In this document: positions 1 to 11,000 of the stretch, piece after piece
Layout of the letters: each line of letters begins with the position of its first letter
How positions within the stretch are numbered: the first letter of the stretch is position 1
Assembly (NCBI GenBank): GCA_036244855.1
Contig: BQKZ01000362.1
Location: forward strand, 4,497-68,496
From: Temnopleurus reevesii
Lineage: Eukaryota > Echinodermata > Echinoidea > Temnopleuroida > Temnopleuridae
DNA length: 64,000 nt
Reading direction: 5' to 3'
Translations under genes and position numbers: made by a program
The notes under the pieces: generated by a model
What the model was told of the DNA's origin: nothing
What the model saw: only the letters and a program-made list of their open reading frames with translations
The model's database searches: none

Positions 1-1037
1 CCTTACGTTATTTTAGTAGTCCAAGAGAAAAAATACATTGGCGTTCTGGAAGATCGATATATAAGATTAGGATTTTGAAAGGCTAAATAGAATCCTCTTT
101 TCAAAACTATATACCTACGAATAAAAGTCTATACAACAAAACATCGATCGCACTTCCTGCTATTATAAAAACATACAAAAGGTGTTGATAAAATACAATT
201 AAATTATCCTCTTCCTGGACACCTGGTGTAAGATCCGGCTTGTTTTGTTGTATAAAGTATTGTTTACTTCAAGCGAGTGCATTGTAAACACTTTGAGTCA
301 TTTTATATTTCAAAATATCGTGGGAAAGAAAAAAAAAGAGAAGAGAAGAGAAAGATATCATGAGATAAGAAGATGAGGAGGTACAAGATATCGTGAGAGA
401 GAAACAAATACAACATAAATTCATGAAACCATTCACCAAGGATGAAAAGGAACAGAAGATGATACTACAGAAATTACAGAAAGGCAAAATGTTGTAATCA
501 CACCCGATATATATACTATATATATGGATTAAAAAACAATAAAATGGGAAAAGATGGAGAGGTCTGTGTATAAGAAAAGATAAAGGAATAGTGAGATAGA
601 TATGAAGTGACTGAAAAGTGAGGATATAGAAAAAAGCGATAGGAAAGAATTGACCCCAAAAGAAGAAGCAAATAAAATCGGCTATATCATAGCGTTTCAA
701 AATATCCAATACTTTAACAATAAAATACCCCCCCCCCAAAAAAAAAACAAAGATAAAATTCATAAACACAGATCATATAATTCATTTGGATGTATTGTTC
801 GTTACAAGTTCTAAATCTGAATTGAAATCCTGCACCCATTCTAGAAATATATTTGTTTCATAATAATAAGAAAAAAGAGAACCGAGAATGAAAACAATAA
901 AGATGTAGCTCAAATATTGAGTACACATTTGAATATTAGAATAAGAGAGAGAGAGAGGGGGGGGGATATTAGAAAATGCGAATAATGGCTAAATAATGTC
1001 GGGTGAATGAGAAAAACGGACTGCAATTATAGACTAA
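1..1037. other. Non-coding, AT-rich; no gene seen
   Basis: No supported exon. It holds a C10 run (728-737) next to an A run, and a GA microsatellite running into a G run (about 943-966). The 166-codon open frame on the - strand here is phenylalanine/isoleucine-rich low-complexity sequence from an A/G-rich strand and is not called. Confidence 0.6.
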
Positions 1038-1253
1038 TCTTCTCACGCAGAATCACGGATCGCCCGAACTCGGTCAGCCATGCGTGACACCAGCCGCTGG
1101 TTCCGGCTGACTAGTACAGAGAGATATGCCACTGAATACTCGTTACGGGTATCAGCGAAACTAAAAATCTACTGTCTCAGCTGGCTGGCTGGTTATACGA
1201 ATATCTGTCTCACTTGCACAGGCAAATTAATTTTACGAATGGTGACAAAATGA
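1038..1253 (+). other. GC-richer island with a 71-codon open frame, unassigned
   Basis: This stretch is visibly richer in G+C and CpG than its surroundings. One + frame stays open from just after a TAA (1035-1037) to a TGA (1251-1253), with a possible ATG at 1080. The predicted peptide is arginine/serine-rich at its start and matches nothing I recognise. The DNA also contains an inverted pair GTCAGCC/GGCTGAC around 1073-1111. It could be a promoter-type island, a short exon or a repeat; coding is not established. Confidence 0.2.
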
Positions 1254-1396
1254 AATTGATAGTAAATAATGATAGAAACTTTATTGGAGTACTTAGTTTA
1301 ATCATTGACCTTTCTGCATCCATTATTAGAATTACCAAGATCGTGTTATAAAAAAGTATTATTGACCATTAAAACAGAACATACTGACGCTACTTT

Positions 1397-1463
1397 GGGA
1401 ACCGAGTATAACCGGTTCCCGTATATGAGTGGGGTTTGTGGGAACCGGGTATACCCGGTTCCC
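1397..1463. repeat. Two tandem 24-bp palindromes, 43 bp apart
   Basis: The second copy (1440-1463) is a perfect palindrome: GGGAACCGGGTA followed by its own reverse complement. The first (1397-1420) is the same sequence with two central differences and includes AACCGGTT, the Grainyhead/CP2-type consensus. Both are followed by CGT. Two such long palindromes in AT-rich DNA are unlikely by chance; a dimeric protein-binding site or a repeat remnant are both possible. Confidence 0.8.
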
Positions 1464-2331
1464 GTCGTCAACGGGTTAATGGAAAAGGGATTTAGCACAA
1501 TAATGTGGCATCAATGCTTTACCACACTTGCATGTACTCTTAGTTGTTTTAGACATTTTCGGTTTTCTTTGTATATGTATGTTTCAGATATCATTGAAAA
1601 TTCAAAGCTACAGCATATATTTCAATTATGATAATTTTCATCTCCCTTCAAGGATGCATTCTAGTCATCTGCCTCATTATATTATGATACCTCAAGATGC
1701 TCAAATAAAATGTTTAAAAAGTCATCTATGAGTTGTTAGCTAATAACAGCCAATATAGGATGAGAATGTTAATTTACCTAAAACTATAAGCCAACTTATT
1801 GTGTATCACTTAATATTATCTGCCCAAATATTTATCTTGCATTTGTATATTTTTCTGTATTTTTCTGTTACCAATGTGCCTTTTATCTCCACCCAGTTCA
1901 TTCATTGATTATGAATGAAAAGAACATTTACCTGCATGTATTTTGTATTTACAGGAGGATTAGTATGAAGGAGACATCAAACATGATCAATTTTGTTTTT
2001 TATTAAGCTATTTATCTTATTTTATTTTTTTTTTACAGAATTTTGATTTTTTTTTTGTGGATGGGATTTTTTTAAAGTAACTTTTCTGAATTAAGGAGAA
2101 GCTGGTTTCTGATGCACGCTCTTGAAGACATATGTGTCTCTGCCAATGTGTAATTTGTAACATGCATCTTTCCATATTTACTATAATTATCCACACTATT
2201 ATGAACACCAAAACCCTTGCAAACTATAAGAAGAAGGTTTAAAATGCTATTCTTTAACATCCATTTGGACTGTGCTATTTCACAGTTTATTCCATAAAAT
2301 ATATTTTAAATAATTTATTTGTAAGCATTAA
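1464..2331. other. Non-coding; nothing supported
   Basis: AT-rich sequence with T and A runs. No splice-bounded open frame and no structured repeat found, apart from the TTAA at 2328-2331 that forms the target site of the next element. Confidence 0.6.
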
Positions 2332-2842
2332 AGCCCGTGTATAGTTTTGGTAAAGATTAAAGAAATGTGAATTTTGGGGATATATACCATGACATATAGT
2401 TTCTATACACATTTCAAGATCATAGCATAATTTTCTACGAGCGAATTCTTTTGAAAATTTGAATTTGACCGTTAAATCGTATTTAGCGCCCTCTCTTGGT
2501 TATAACAATATTTTGCTTCTTATTGGGCATATACAAAATTATTTCCAAGATTTTATTAAAGCATGCTAAAAAGGAATACATAAAGAATAAATTCTGACAT
2601 TTTCATCCAATTCTGTTCATGAGAAGCTGTCCTTTATCAAGAAAGAAAATATTGAATTAGCGTCGGGGGCTACGACGCTAAAATATTTTCCACACTTTAG
2701 GTTATAACTTTTCCAAAACTTGTTAATTTTTCGTACAATCTTTTGTACAACATGTTCATGATATCATGTTTCTTTTTAAGTAGATTTGAAGACAAAATTT
2801 GGCGATAAAAATATTGGCTTTTACCAAAACTGTACTTGGGCT
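2332..2842. mobile_element. piggyBac-type non-autonomous element (MITE), 511 bp
   Basis: The two ends are inverted copies: left AGCCCGTGTATAGTTTTGG then TAAA, right the reverse complement of AGCCCAAGTACAGTTTTGG then TAAA, about 20 of 23 positions matching. Each end is flanked by TTAA (2328-2331 and 2843-2846), the target duplication of piggyBac-superfamily transposons. There is no transposase frame inside, so it would depend on an enzyme encoded elsewhere. An 18-bp-stem hairpin lies in its right half (2645-2690). Confidence 0.75.
2645..2690. repeat. Internal hairpin of the piggyBac-type MITE
   Basis: GAAAATATT, a 3-nt bulge, TTAGCGTCG, a 7-nt loop GGGGCTA, then CGACGCTAA and AATATTTTC: an 18-bp stem with one bulge. 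It is GC-rich at the tip, unlike its AT-rich surroundings. Confidence 0.75.
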
Positions 2843-4401
2843 TTAAAGAAAGCATCTAATGCATCCATTAAATAAGATTACTGTATGGGGACTTTGTATC
2901 ATTTTGATTTTCAAGAGCTAGAAATTGTCATGAATGTTACAACAGTAGTATGAACTATTCATGAAAACCCTGAGATCAATGAGATTTGTTATGGCACTCA
3001 AAATAATTACTTGCATTATTAAAATACACGATGCACATAGTATTCAGCTTTTGTCTACAGTTGCTTGAATAGTCTTATCAATTATGGATATATGAGTTGT
3101 GAATTATTGAATCATGAAATCTAAATTTCATGTTTTCTACCTATAAAGCTAGATTGGTTCAATCCATCCAGTTATGTGTAACTACTTTCCACAAGCCACT
3201 TTATTTCCCAGAATCAGTGCTACAATGTTTCCTCATAAAGGACGTAGAGATTTTGAAATCATGAATTTTAATTATTGGCTTCAGCTTAATGTTAATGCAA
3301 TTATTTGTTAAAGTCATATTGAACTAATGACTAATGCATTCTGTGATTCCCACTTGCAGTGTACGGGAACCATAGGGCTCCAGTAGGTAGACAAATAACT
3401 AATATTACTGGTGTATTGATGATTTAATTTTGTATTCTTTCACAAAAAATAAGCTTTCCAACAGATAAAAGAAAGAAAGGAACTTTGATAAGCATTATCA
3501 TAATGATAATACATGAATCTTATCTCATGCACATTCCATCCTATTCTCAAGGCAGAGACAAATTAAAGAAAAGAAGTAAGAGGTAATGAATGTCAAAAAG
3601 CATCCTGAAGTAAATGAATGTTAAAGTTGCCCTTAAAGTAGGCACTTATGTTAAAGTTTTCAGACTGTGGGGAAGGGCATTTAAATTCAAATCTTAGTTA
3701 TCTTTCTATTCAAACTTTACACTTTCTAAATTTCACATTGATTGGTTTCAGGCAATGAGGCCAGCGACGTTGCGTTGATCCATTTCAGGATTGTAGTTTT
3801 TCCTCTTTCAGCCCCAGACCAGAATAATCCGGATCTGCGGCCATTTCTTGAGAAATGAGTGTTCCTGACTCACAGACAGAGATTCGTAGGAAGTGATTTA
3901 AGCGTGTATTTCATGATATGCTACTTGAACTCTAATCCGTGTGACGTCAATATGACATCTGCTTAATAAAAGTTTTCGCATCACTCTAATATTTTAGATG
4001 CTTGAAAAATAAAAAAGTAAGGATTCCCCCCGCCCTTTTACTTAAAAATGTAAGAGAAGATGGCAAAAACATTTTATAGAATTACCTATTGCATGACTAA
4101 AGTAACGTTCTTTGTAACGTAGGTTATGTTGTAGATTCTGATAATTTCAATACTTGAGTAGTTTTTATATGATTCTTGAAACCTTTTTGATAAAGTGCAT
4201 GCTACTTATAATTATTGGTTGATGGTTTTAAATCTATCAAATAAATGTTGAACAGAAATGAATAAAATTTGTAAGTGATTGAGAATTTATCCAACACATG
4301 AAACATGCTGTGGGAAATATCTCAGATGCCATAATGTGCATGGGCGGAAGGAGTGGCAAATGGCAATTTTTGTGATTTCTGCAGATATTTTTCATTCTTA
4401 C
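2843..4401. other. Mostly non-coding; one weak exon-like frame
   Basis: After a good acceptor (TTGGTTTCAG, ending 3751) a + frame stays open for 34 codons to a TGA at 3856-3858, reading NEASDVALIHF and later PLSAPDQNNPDLRPFLEK. A second acceptor-like tract lies inside it. It could be a terminal exon, but nothing connects it to a gene. No repeat identified in the rest. Confidence 0.25.
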
Positions 4402-4567
4402 TAGACATGTGAGATATAGGCAGTGATTTGAGTGCAACATCCTGTAATAAATCTATGGTATCTATGAAGAATATTGGCAATATTTCCTCTTTCTGAGCGA
4501 GACTAGATGCTATCTTCATGGTAGTGAACCTGAGACATGATGACTCATATGATGAGCTCCCTTCAGT
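4402..4567 (-). CDS. Candidate internal coding exon, unknown protein
   Basis: On the - strand, a strong acceptor (GGCTGGCTTCCTTGCAG) precedes 55 open codons plus one base and a donor CTA|GTAAGA. The exon enters in phase 0 and leaves in phase 1. The peptide starts TEGSSSYESSCLRFTTMKIA, continues SSLAQKEEILPIFFIDTIDL and ends LPISHMS. Its balanced composition (E, D, K, S with hydrophobic spacing) is more coding-like than the low-complexity frames nearby. The frame runs open for 109 codons from an ATG on the same strand. I do not recognise the family, and the neighbouring exons were not found. It may belong with the - strand exons at 16-19.6 kb, but that is a guess. Confidence 0.42.
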
Positions 4568-6912
4568 CTGCAAGGAAGCCAGCCTACTGTGTGTAAACAC
4601 ATTCATTGCGTCATTACCCTGACCTCTGACGTTGCAACAGACAACTTTCACTAACTTTTATAGAAACTTTACGTCACTTCTAGTTTTGGTCTGAATTGCA
4701 ACTTATCCGTGGCCCCATTGTAATTCGTTTCCAGAGATGCATCCAAATTTGAACCAAGTCTACATGCACAGTACAAAACTGTTATTGTTTTTTTTTTTTG
4801 CAAGGGTTATTGTGTTGGCATGAATACCATCCTATATCAAGGGTTACTTGATCGAAAAGATAAAAATCTTCACTGTGATTATCTCAGATTAAGTAAAGGT
4901 CAAAACGAGTATATAGACATGTACCTCTTTCACATCTATCGAAAGATAAATGTCCATGTACATACCTGTACCTCTAGAGGGCCAAGGATAAATCTAAATA
5001 ACTTCTTTTTCTTGATAGAAGTATGATTATTCTGTGAGGACTGGTCAAGAGGTACAGTGCTAAGTATTGGACCAGGCAAGGGGACATGGGATTGACAGCA
5101 GGAGTGGGGAAGTCATGTAGCTTAGCAAGAAATTCACTTTCTTGATCTTCTCACCATATGGGACATGATATTCCTTACATGTTGAAGTGAATGACATTAT
5201 GAAATGTTTGTTGAATTATTAGGGTCATCATCCCCATGAGGGTCACCTATGGCACGATGTGGTACAATCTGACCTGAATGTAACATTTATTTTCTCAGCT
5301 TAAAGTTAGGACAGATTTAAACATGCCTTCATCTTTATCTCGGAAATGTAATACGTTATTAAAAAGAGTGTAGACTTTATGTAATAGCGAAATACTTTTG
5401 AAAAGTTTAGTGTTTTAAGGAATAAGATTATTCTTCCCCATTTTGAAGTACATTGTACTTGGATCCAGAGAACACCCTTTGTGTTATCTCCTTAGGTGTC
5501 AGCGGTGGGATTAATGATATGGGCGTTGATATTCCTCTACCTATCTAAAAGATTCTTGCCTTTAAACCTAGGCATTACTTTCATTTAGATCAAATGAGTC
5601 ACATCTCAAAATTTAGATCATATAAGATATGTCCAAGGTGTCTGCCATTGAGGTGGTATCTTGCATACTCCAGTACAGCAAGGCTGTGACAAATGACCGT
5701 TGGTTCTAGACAGGCGGACAGCTGTCTGTCACAACGAACTCTGCTTGAAAATCTAGATCAGAGGCCTAATCCATACTGTCACTATCTAGATCAGTGTTAT
5801 TAAATATAGCCAGGTACCTGGGAGGATGGGATCTCCTCTTAATTTGGAGAACATCCTCTTGTCTTGATGCAAGCCACGATGCTGGAGAGAAACAGAGCTT
5901 AACCACTTAAGAGTTAGAAACTTTTGTTCATCTGGATGATATGATTAATCACGTTGTCATAACTCTACATATGTGTCATTTTATCTTTCTGGTGAGTTTT
6001 CTTCTTGATTTAAATGGAACCCTTGGAATTCTAAAAAAAAACTGTCCAAGACGGATGTGGCCATAATGATCTTGTCCTGGAATCTTGTAGTCCTTGACAT
6101 CCAATCAGTGAGCTCAAAGCCAATACCCTTGATGTCCTGAGCACAAAAATCATCTCGGTCAAAGTACGGGTCAATTAAAGGAATGGTCTGTTCAGAAATG
6201 AATGGTCAGTTTATAGAATTACACTTGATCCTGTAGGGAGCAAGCTGTTCAACCAGATGAGAAAAAAAACTATGAATGATTCACTTTAAACCAAAGCTGA
6301 ATAATCAATTTATCGAAAATTAATTTTGAGATGATCTGAATTCCATTGTAGGAAGTGGTAATTTGCATATTGGAAAGAAGTTGAATTATAAAAAATCAAC
6401 ATGTCTTTTCTGATTTTGTAACATCTAGTAGTCCACTTTGCAAATCATTTTATCAGGATTCGTGAAACATTCTTGCTTTGATTATGTAGAAGTTGATTCT
6501 CCCGTAAATTAATGTTCATTACCATTAACATACACATTTGATATTTCATACCGGTAGCTTTCAGCTGTTTCATTTCATTTTTATTTCATTATAAAGATTT
6601 CAAACAATTTTTAAAAGTATTTTACTGCTCAATGCAAAAGAGAACAAATTTGTTATAAACAAATGTATTCCTATTTTCAGTACAAATGATTTAGGGTCAT
6701 ATTAAATACATAATTTCTTTTATTTTGTCTGCACAGCAATATTCTGCAACAATGGCAGATGGCATCAGGTGCAGCTTAGAACATATTAAAGATGTGTTTG
6801 ACACAGCATCAAATATAATGGCTAATTTTGAAAATCTTATTTAGCATTGAATGCAATATTAGCATGTTGTAGCCTTGCTCCAGGAACACCATTTAGGATA
6901 TGGACGGCCAGA
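4568..6912. other. Non-coding; nothing supported
   Basis: Intron-like or intergenic AT-rich DNA with short T/A runs. I see no exon bounded by splice signals and no inverted or tandem repeat of note. Confidence 0.55.
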
Positions 6913-6985
6913 GTAATAATAATAATAATGAAACACTTTTATATAGCGCATAACACAATCATGCGAAAGTCCCTAAGCGCGGCTA
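6913..6985. repeat. Dispersed repeat: (TAA)n plus TATATAGCGC module, copy 1
   Basis: A TAA/ATA microsatellite is followed by TTTTATATAGCGCATA and, about 30 bases on, CCTAAGCGCGGC. The same arrangement (trinucleotide run, then ATA-AGCGCA, then a second AGCGC) recurs at 36410, 42891 and 52999 in this window, so it is a dispersed family. Confidence 0.6.
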
Positions 6986-7299
6986 TTAATGTACAGTAGT
7001 TGATTTTCTTCTAGGTAATATGAACTTCTACATTTGCAGGATATTCATAAGATATTATCAATGTCATTTGCAATCTTTAATGAGATAAAGTTCATGAAGA
7101 CTTTTATGAACATGATGCCCATATATATGTGAGAAACTAGAATTAAAGTAATCCCAGGTAATTATTCTGAAAATAAGAAAGATCAATTAACATTGCTTTA
7201 TAATTTTTCATAGTGCTTATCACTGATCAATTAGAAATCCTGAAGCACTGTACAAATTGTAGCAGCAATGATACCCAACAGTAAAGCTATCAAACCTTG

Positions 7300-7480
7300 A
7301 AGATTTTCAAGAAATGAATTCCTCCCAGGTCCCAATCTAATTCACCTGGATTGAGTGCAGCAATGTTGCATGAATTTTTGGTGAAGGAAATTCTTGCCCA
7401 TGTTAGAGTTGAACATTGCAAATCTGCAGTCATGAGCTGAAAGTTAACCACTACGCCATGAACGAGGCTTCTCAACGATT
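7300..7480 (-). repeat. tRNA-derived SINE, copy 1
   Basis: Read on the - strand it has an A-box-like TGGCGTAGTGG (7449-7459) and a B-box-like GTTCAACTC (7406-7414), spaced as in a tRNA. A tail follows, ending near CACCTGGATTGAGTGCAGCA on the + strand. The segment GGATTGAGTGCAGCA and the end CCACTACxCCA recur at 43015-43170 and, more diverged, at 38185-38335. The tRNA fold itself is decayed. Confidence 0.6.
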
Positions 7481-8030
7481 GAATGAAGCATTATTGTATG
7501 AAAAATCACCCAAATAGTGAAAAAAAACCAGAAAACAAACAAATATGAAATCTGTTTGTATCATACCAAAAAACCCTATACTTATCTTTCTAATCTGTCT
7601 AATCTTTATGAAATATGCTTTTACTTCAAGAGAAGTGTTCATGTCAAGGACACTTATAAATTCCCCCCATGATTGGCCAGACGTGTGAGAAAGATTAGTC
7701 CATTATAATCCATATCTTGGTGTATCATATAAGGGTTAATCTTCATTGCAATCACCTATATACCTGTTTAATCTAGTTAATTAGCTTTTTGCACGAAGAT
7801 GGTTCACACGTTTCATAACAACTGCTATGCAGGAACTTTATTGGCTAGAAATAGGATAAACTTAACATCCATGGATTTGGCAAGGTTTTGTTAATAAAAA
7901 GAATGATGGAAAATCCTCTGGCTCAAAATCAACACTGTCACATTTAATGGTTGAATTAATTAAAGCTTATTAATTCTTTGGATGCGACTTCCATTAGGTT
8001 AAGTGTATAACCCTTCTGTTGCTCTTGTAG
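7481..8030. other. Non-coding; nothing supported
   Basis: AT-rich sequence. The only signal is the acceptor tract leading into the candidate exon at 8031. Confidence 0.55.
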
Positions 8031-8095
8031 GCTTTACCTCGACATACAGCTTTAAAGAATTCAGGAATTCGGTTCAAGAATTGAGCGTGAGCCAG
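8031..8095 (+). CDS. Candidate small coding exon, unknown protein
   Basis: A strong acceptor (CTTCTGTTGCTCTTGTAG) and a donor CCAG|GTAATA bound 65 bp. Only one frame is open throughout: two bases, then 21 codons reading FTSTYSFKEFRNSVQELSVS plus Q, so it enters in phase 1 and leaves in phase 0. Out-phase 0 fits the next + candidate at 13556. An exon this short can be open by chance, so the call rests mainly on the paired splice sites. Family not recognised. Confidence 0.33.
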
Positions 8096-11000
8096 GTAAT
8101 AAAAATATCTTAGGATTTTAATGCTTGTGTACAGTATGTGTCAAATATCGAGATTTTGAAATGAAATCTTCTTTGACAGTTTTTGGAATGGAGAATCAGA
8201 TGTCTTGAATTTTAACCTGTTAATTGGTGGATTTGCTATGTAAATGTTATGCCTTCTTTATACACAAAGTTTGTTCTTGACAGCTAGAAAGCTTGCCCGC
8301 GGTTTGCCCAACGTAGCAACAAATAATGTATGTTAACTTGATTCCAAGTATTGTAATTCATTTGTTAACAACCAGTTTAAGGAATACCATAACTACGGTC
8401 ATTGATAAGAAACCTGCATGGATTCTAATCTATTAGTAACCTGACCCATTGCTTTCAAAGCTGTTCACCCAAGTCTGTATCATCTTTGTTTGTAATCCTA
8501 TAGTCATTATAAAGTGATCATATATTAAGTGATTACTTAGAGGTTAATACAAGAAAGAATAATCTGTACTTTATAACAGAGATAAAACAGTATACACGCA
8601 AGTAGGTGTGGTCAATAGCAGGTGATTTTATCTCATCATCAAGATGATTTCATTTGTGCTTTAATAATGAGGTCAACTTACTATTCATAAGTTGTCTTTC
8701 ATAATGTTTCTGTTTCTAAAAAATGTCACTTGCCTTCTCCCATAAAGCTTTATCTTTCAGCTGTGTCATTTTGAAAAGATAAGTTAAAACAGTTGATGCA
8801 ATAATCAGCATTTTCTCAGATTGCATTCCACCATCTGCAATATACAACCACATACATGTATGTGATTATGTGATTAAATGGGGAAAACACTATATTATGG
8901 TGCAATGAAGAATGGGGTAGAGCTACATGTAGCTAATATAGCTCATATAGAGCTCTGTTGCAAAAACTTTTAATTTCCATGATTTTTTCCAGAATCACAA
9001 ACTATGCAATCAAATCAGCAGACACATGAATCAAATTATCCAGGACCCCATGTGCTTAGTCGCTATTTGATTTTGCGATCAATTGCAAACTTTAGTACAT
9101 GATTTGCCATAGACTTGCAATTGATATCAATCGCTGTCAGGTTAGCAATTCATCGCCAACATTTATGTTACAGCCCCCCTGGTAACATATAGAAGATGAC
9201 CACATTTTCCAGATTGCTGACTCTAACATGTGCCCACCTTGACCTTAGATGGTCCGAGCAGCATTTAGACAATGAATAAAACTGGATGATAGACAGTCAC
9301 TCTATGGCAATGAATCAGTCAAGGGAAGAAGCTGTTCATTTCCATTCCCTCATGTAGAATGAGATGATTGGTCAAGAGTCTCAGTTTGACCACTACCCTG
9401 GATTCTGCCCTGGACACTGCCCTGGGCAGAGCTCTCAAATTTCTGTCAAATACAGGTTATTGGGAAGACAACCGATGACCCATTAGCAACTGAAGATGAT
9501 GTACAAAAGTCCTGTTCCTCACTGAAAGGTGTAGCATTATTGCTCTTTATCTTCCATTTTTATGAATAATATGAATTAGATCTGAAGATGTGTATAGTTT
9601 TCTTTTTAGGATCGTTTTCATGAGAATATATGAATTTCACATGTACCAAATTCATCTCAAATAACACTATGACCATGGTTATCGTGGTAAAAAAAAGAGC
9701 ATAAAAAGTGATGGGCAGATTTGGGTGGTTCAGTGAGTAATAAGAGAAGCAGTTTCTTGCGGTTTATTTGCTGAAGGGTCAAATTTTCATTTTATGGCAA
9801 GTACTGAAGTAGATTACAAATCCCCCTAGTTCAATGTTAACAAATGAACTTGATTATTATCCTTCCATCCTATTGACATTTGAAATTTAGATTCATTAAA
9901 TGGCTATAAATATTCTGATTCAAAGGAACTTGCACAAAGGCTTGTGACTTTGAAGGGTAACTTTTCCATATATGCTGACTCAGACCTAACTTTATGAATT
10001 TGGATGGATGAATGCAATTTTGATCAATATGATAATAGCTATGAGTTTTTATGTTTTATCATGCTAATTGTTCTATACACTTGTATGGCGATTGTTTTTC
10101 CATCCTCTTTTTGAAAAATGAAACCCTTTTTTCTGTTTGAACGGTCTGCCTATTTTCCACTTTCCCTCTATGACTAGGCAGATAATAATGTATCAGTGCT
10201 TATGTTTTTTTTTCAAGAATGCTTGTCACATATCAGAATGCACAATCTCATTTCAATATTGAAAATTTGACAATTCCAAATGATGTAGGAAAAATGTATT
10301 CTTTTAATGAAAGAAATGTATGAATTGCCAACCTGTGCAAATTAGAAATACAATGACTATTATACAAAGAATTATCCAGTGTAGTTTTTTTCATTGAGAG
10401 CATAATTATTTTGGGCACAAATGAATGTTAGGCAGGAATTCAATAAGCATAATTATTGGTAGTCAAAATTATCTATGATTTAGCTGGTTAATTGACAGAT
10501 TTTATTAATTTGTAGCAAAGAGTATTATTTTCAGATTGTGTCAAAATCTAAATCATCTGCTGTAATCACTTCACATCTCCCCTTAAAATAGCAATTATTA
10601 ACTGTAGGTCATTTTCAATACTTCGCAACTCTCGTTGATTGAATTAGGAAAAAGGATATTCCTTTTGCAAGGGTTCTTGACAAATTGTAAGAGAATTTGT
10701 TGTGTGTCCTTGACATCCAATTAAAACAGGGCCTTATACCCTGGGAAAGTGTCGCGTTGACTGATCATAATGCACTTGAAGAGCTTCACATCCAAACTAG
10801 CCCTAGCCTCTATGCAGGCTGTCAGCATGGTAAGGGTTAATATTAAATGACCAGACAGGAAGAAGGCTTTTATTATTTTTTGAGTAACTTTGTGGTCACT
10901 GCCCTGTGTCTGGGACAGTAGAGAAGATTTATATCGATTCATGTCTGATTTTATCATTCTTAAGATTAATACTGATTTGGGTGGATATCAGGAGCGCAGG

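Noticed and set aside
269..769. 166-codon open frame on the - strand
   Set aside because: Phe/Ile/Tyr/Cys-rich low-complexity sequence from an A/G-rich strand; no domain or splice context.
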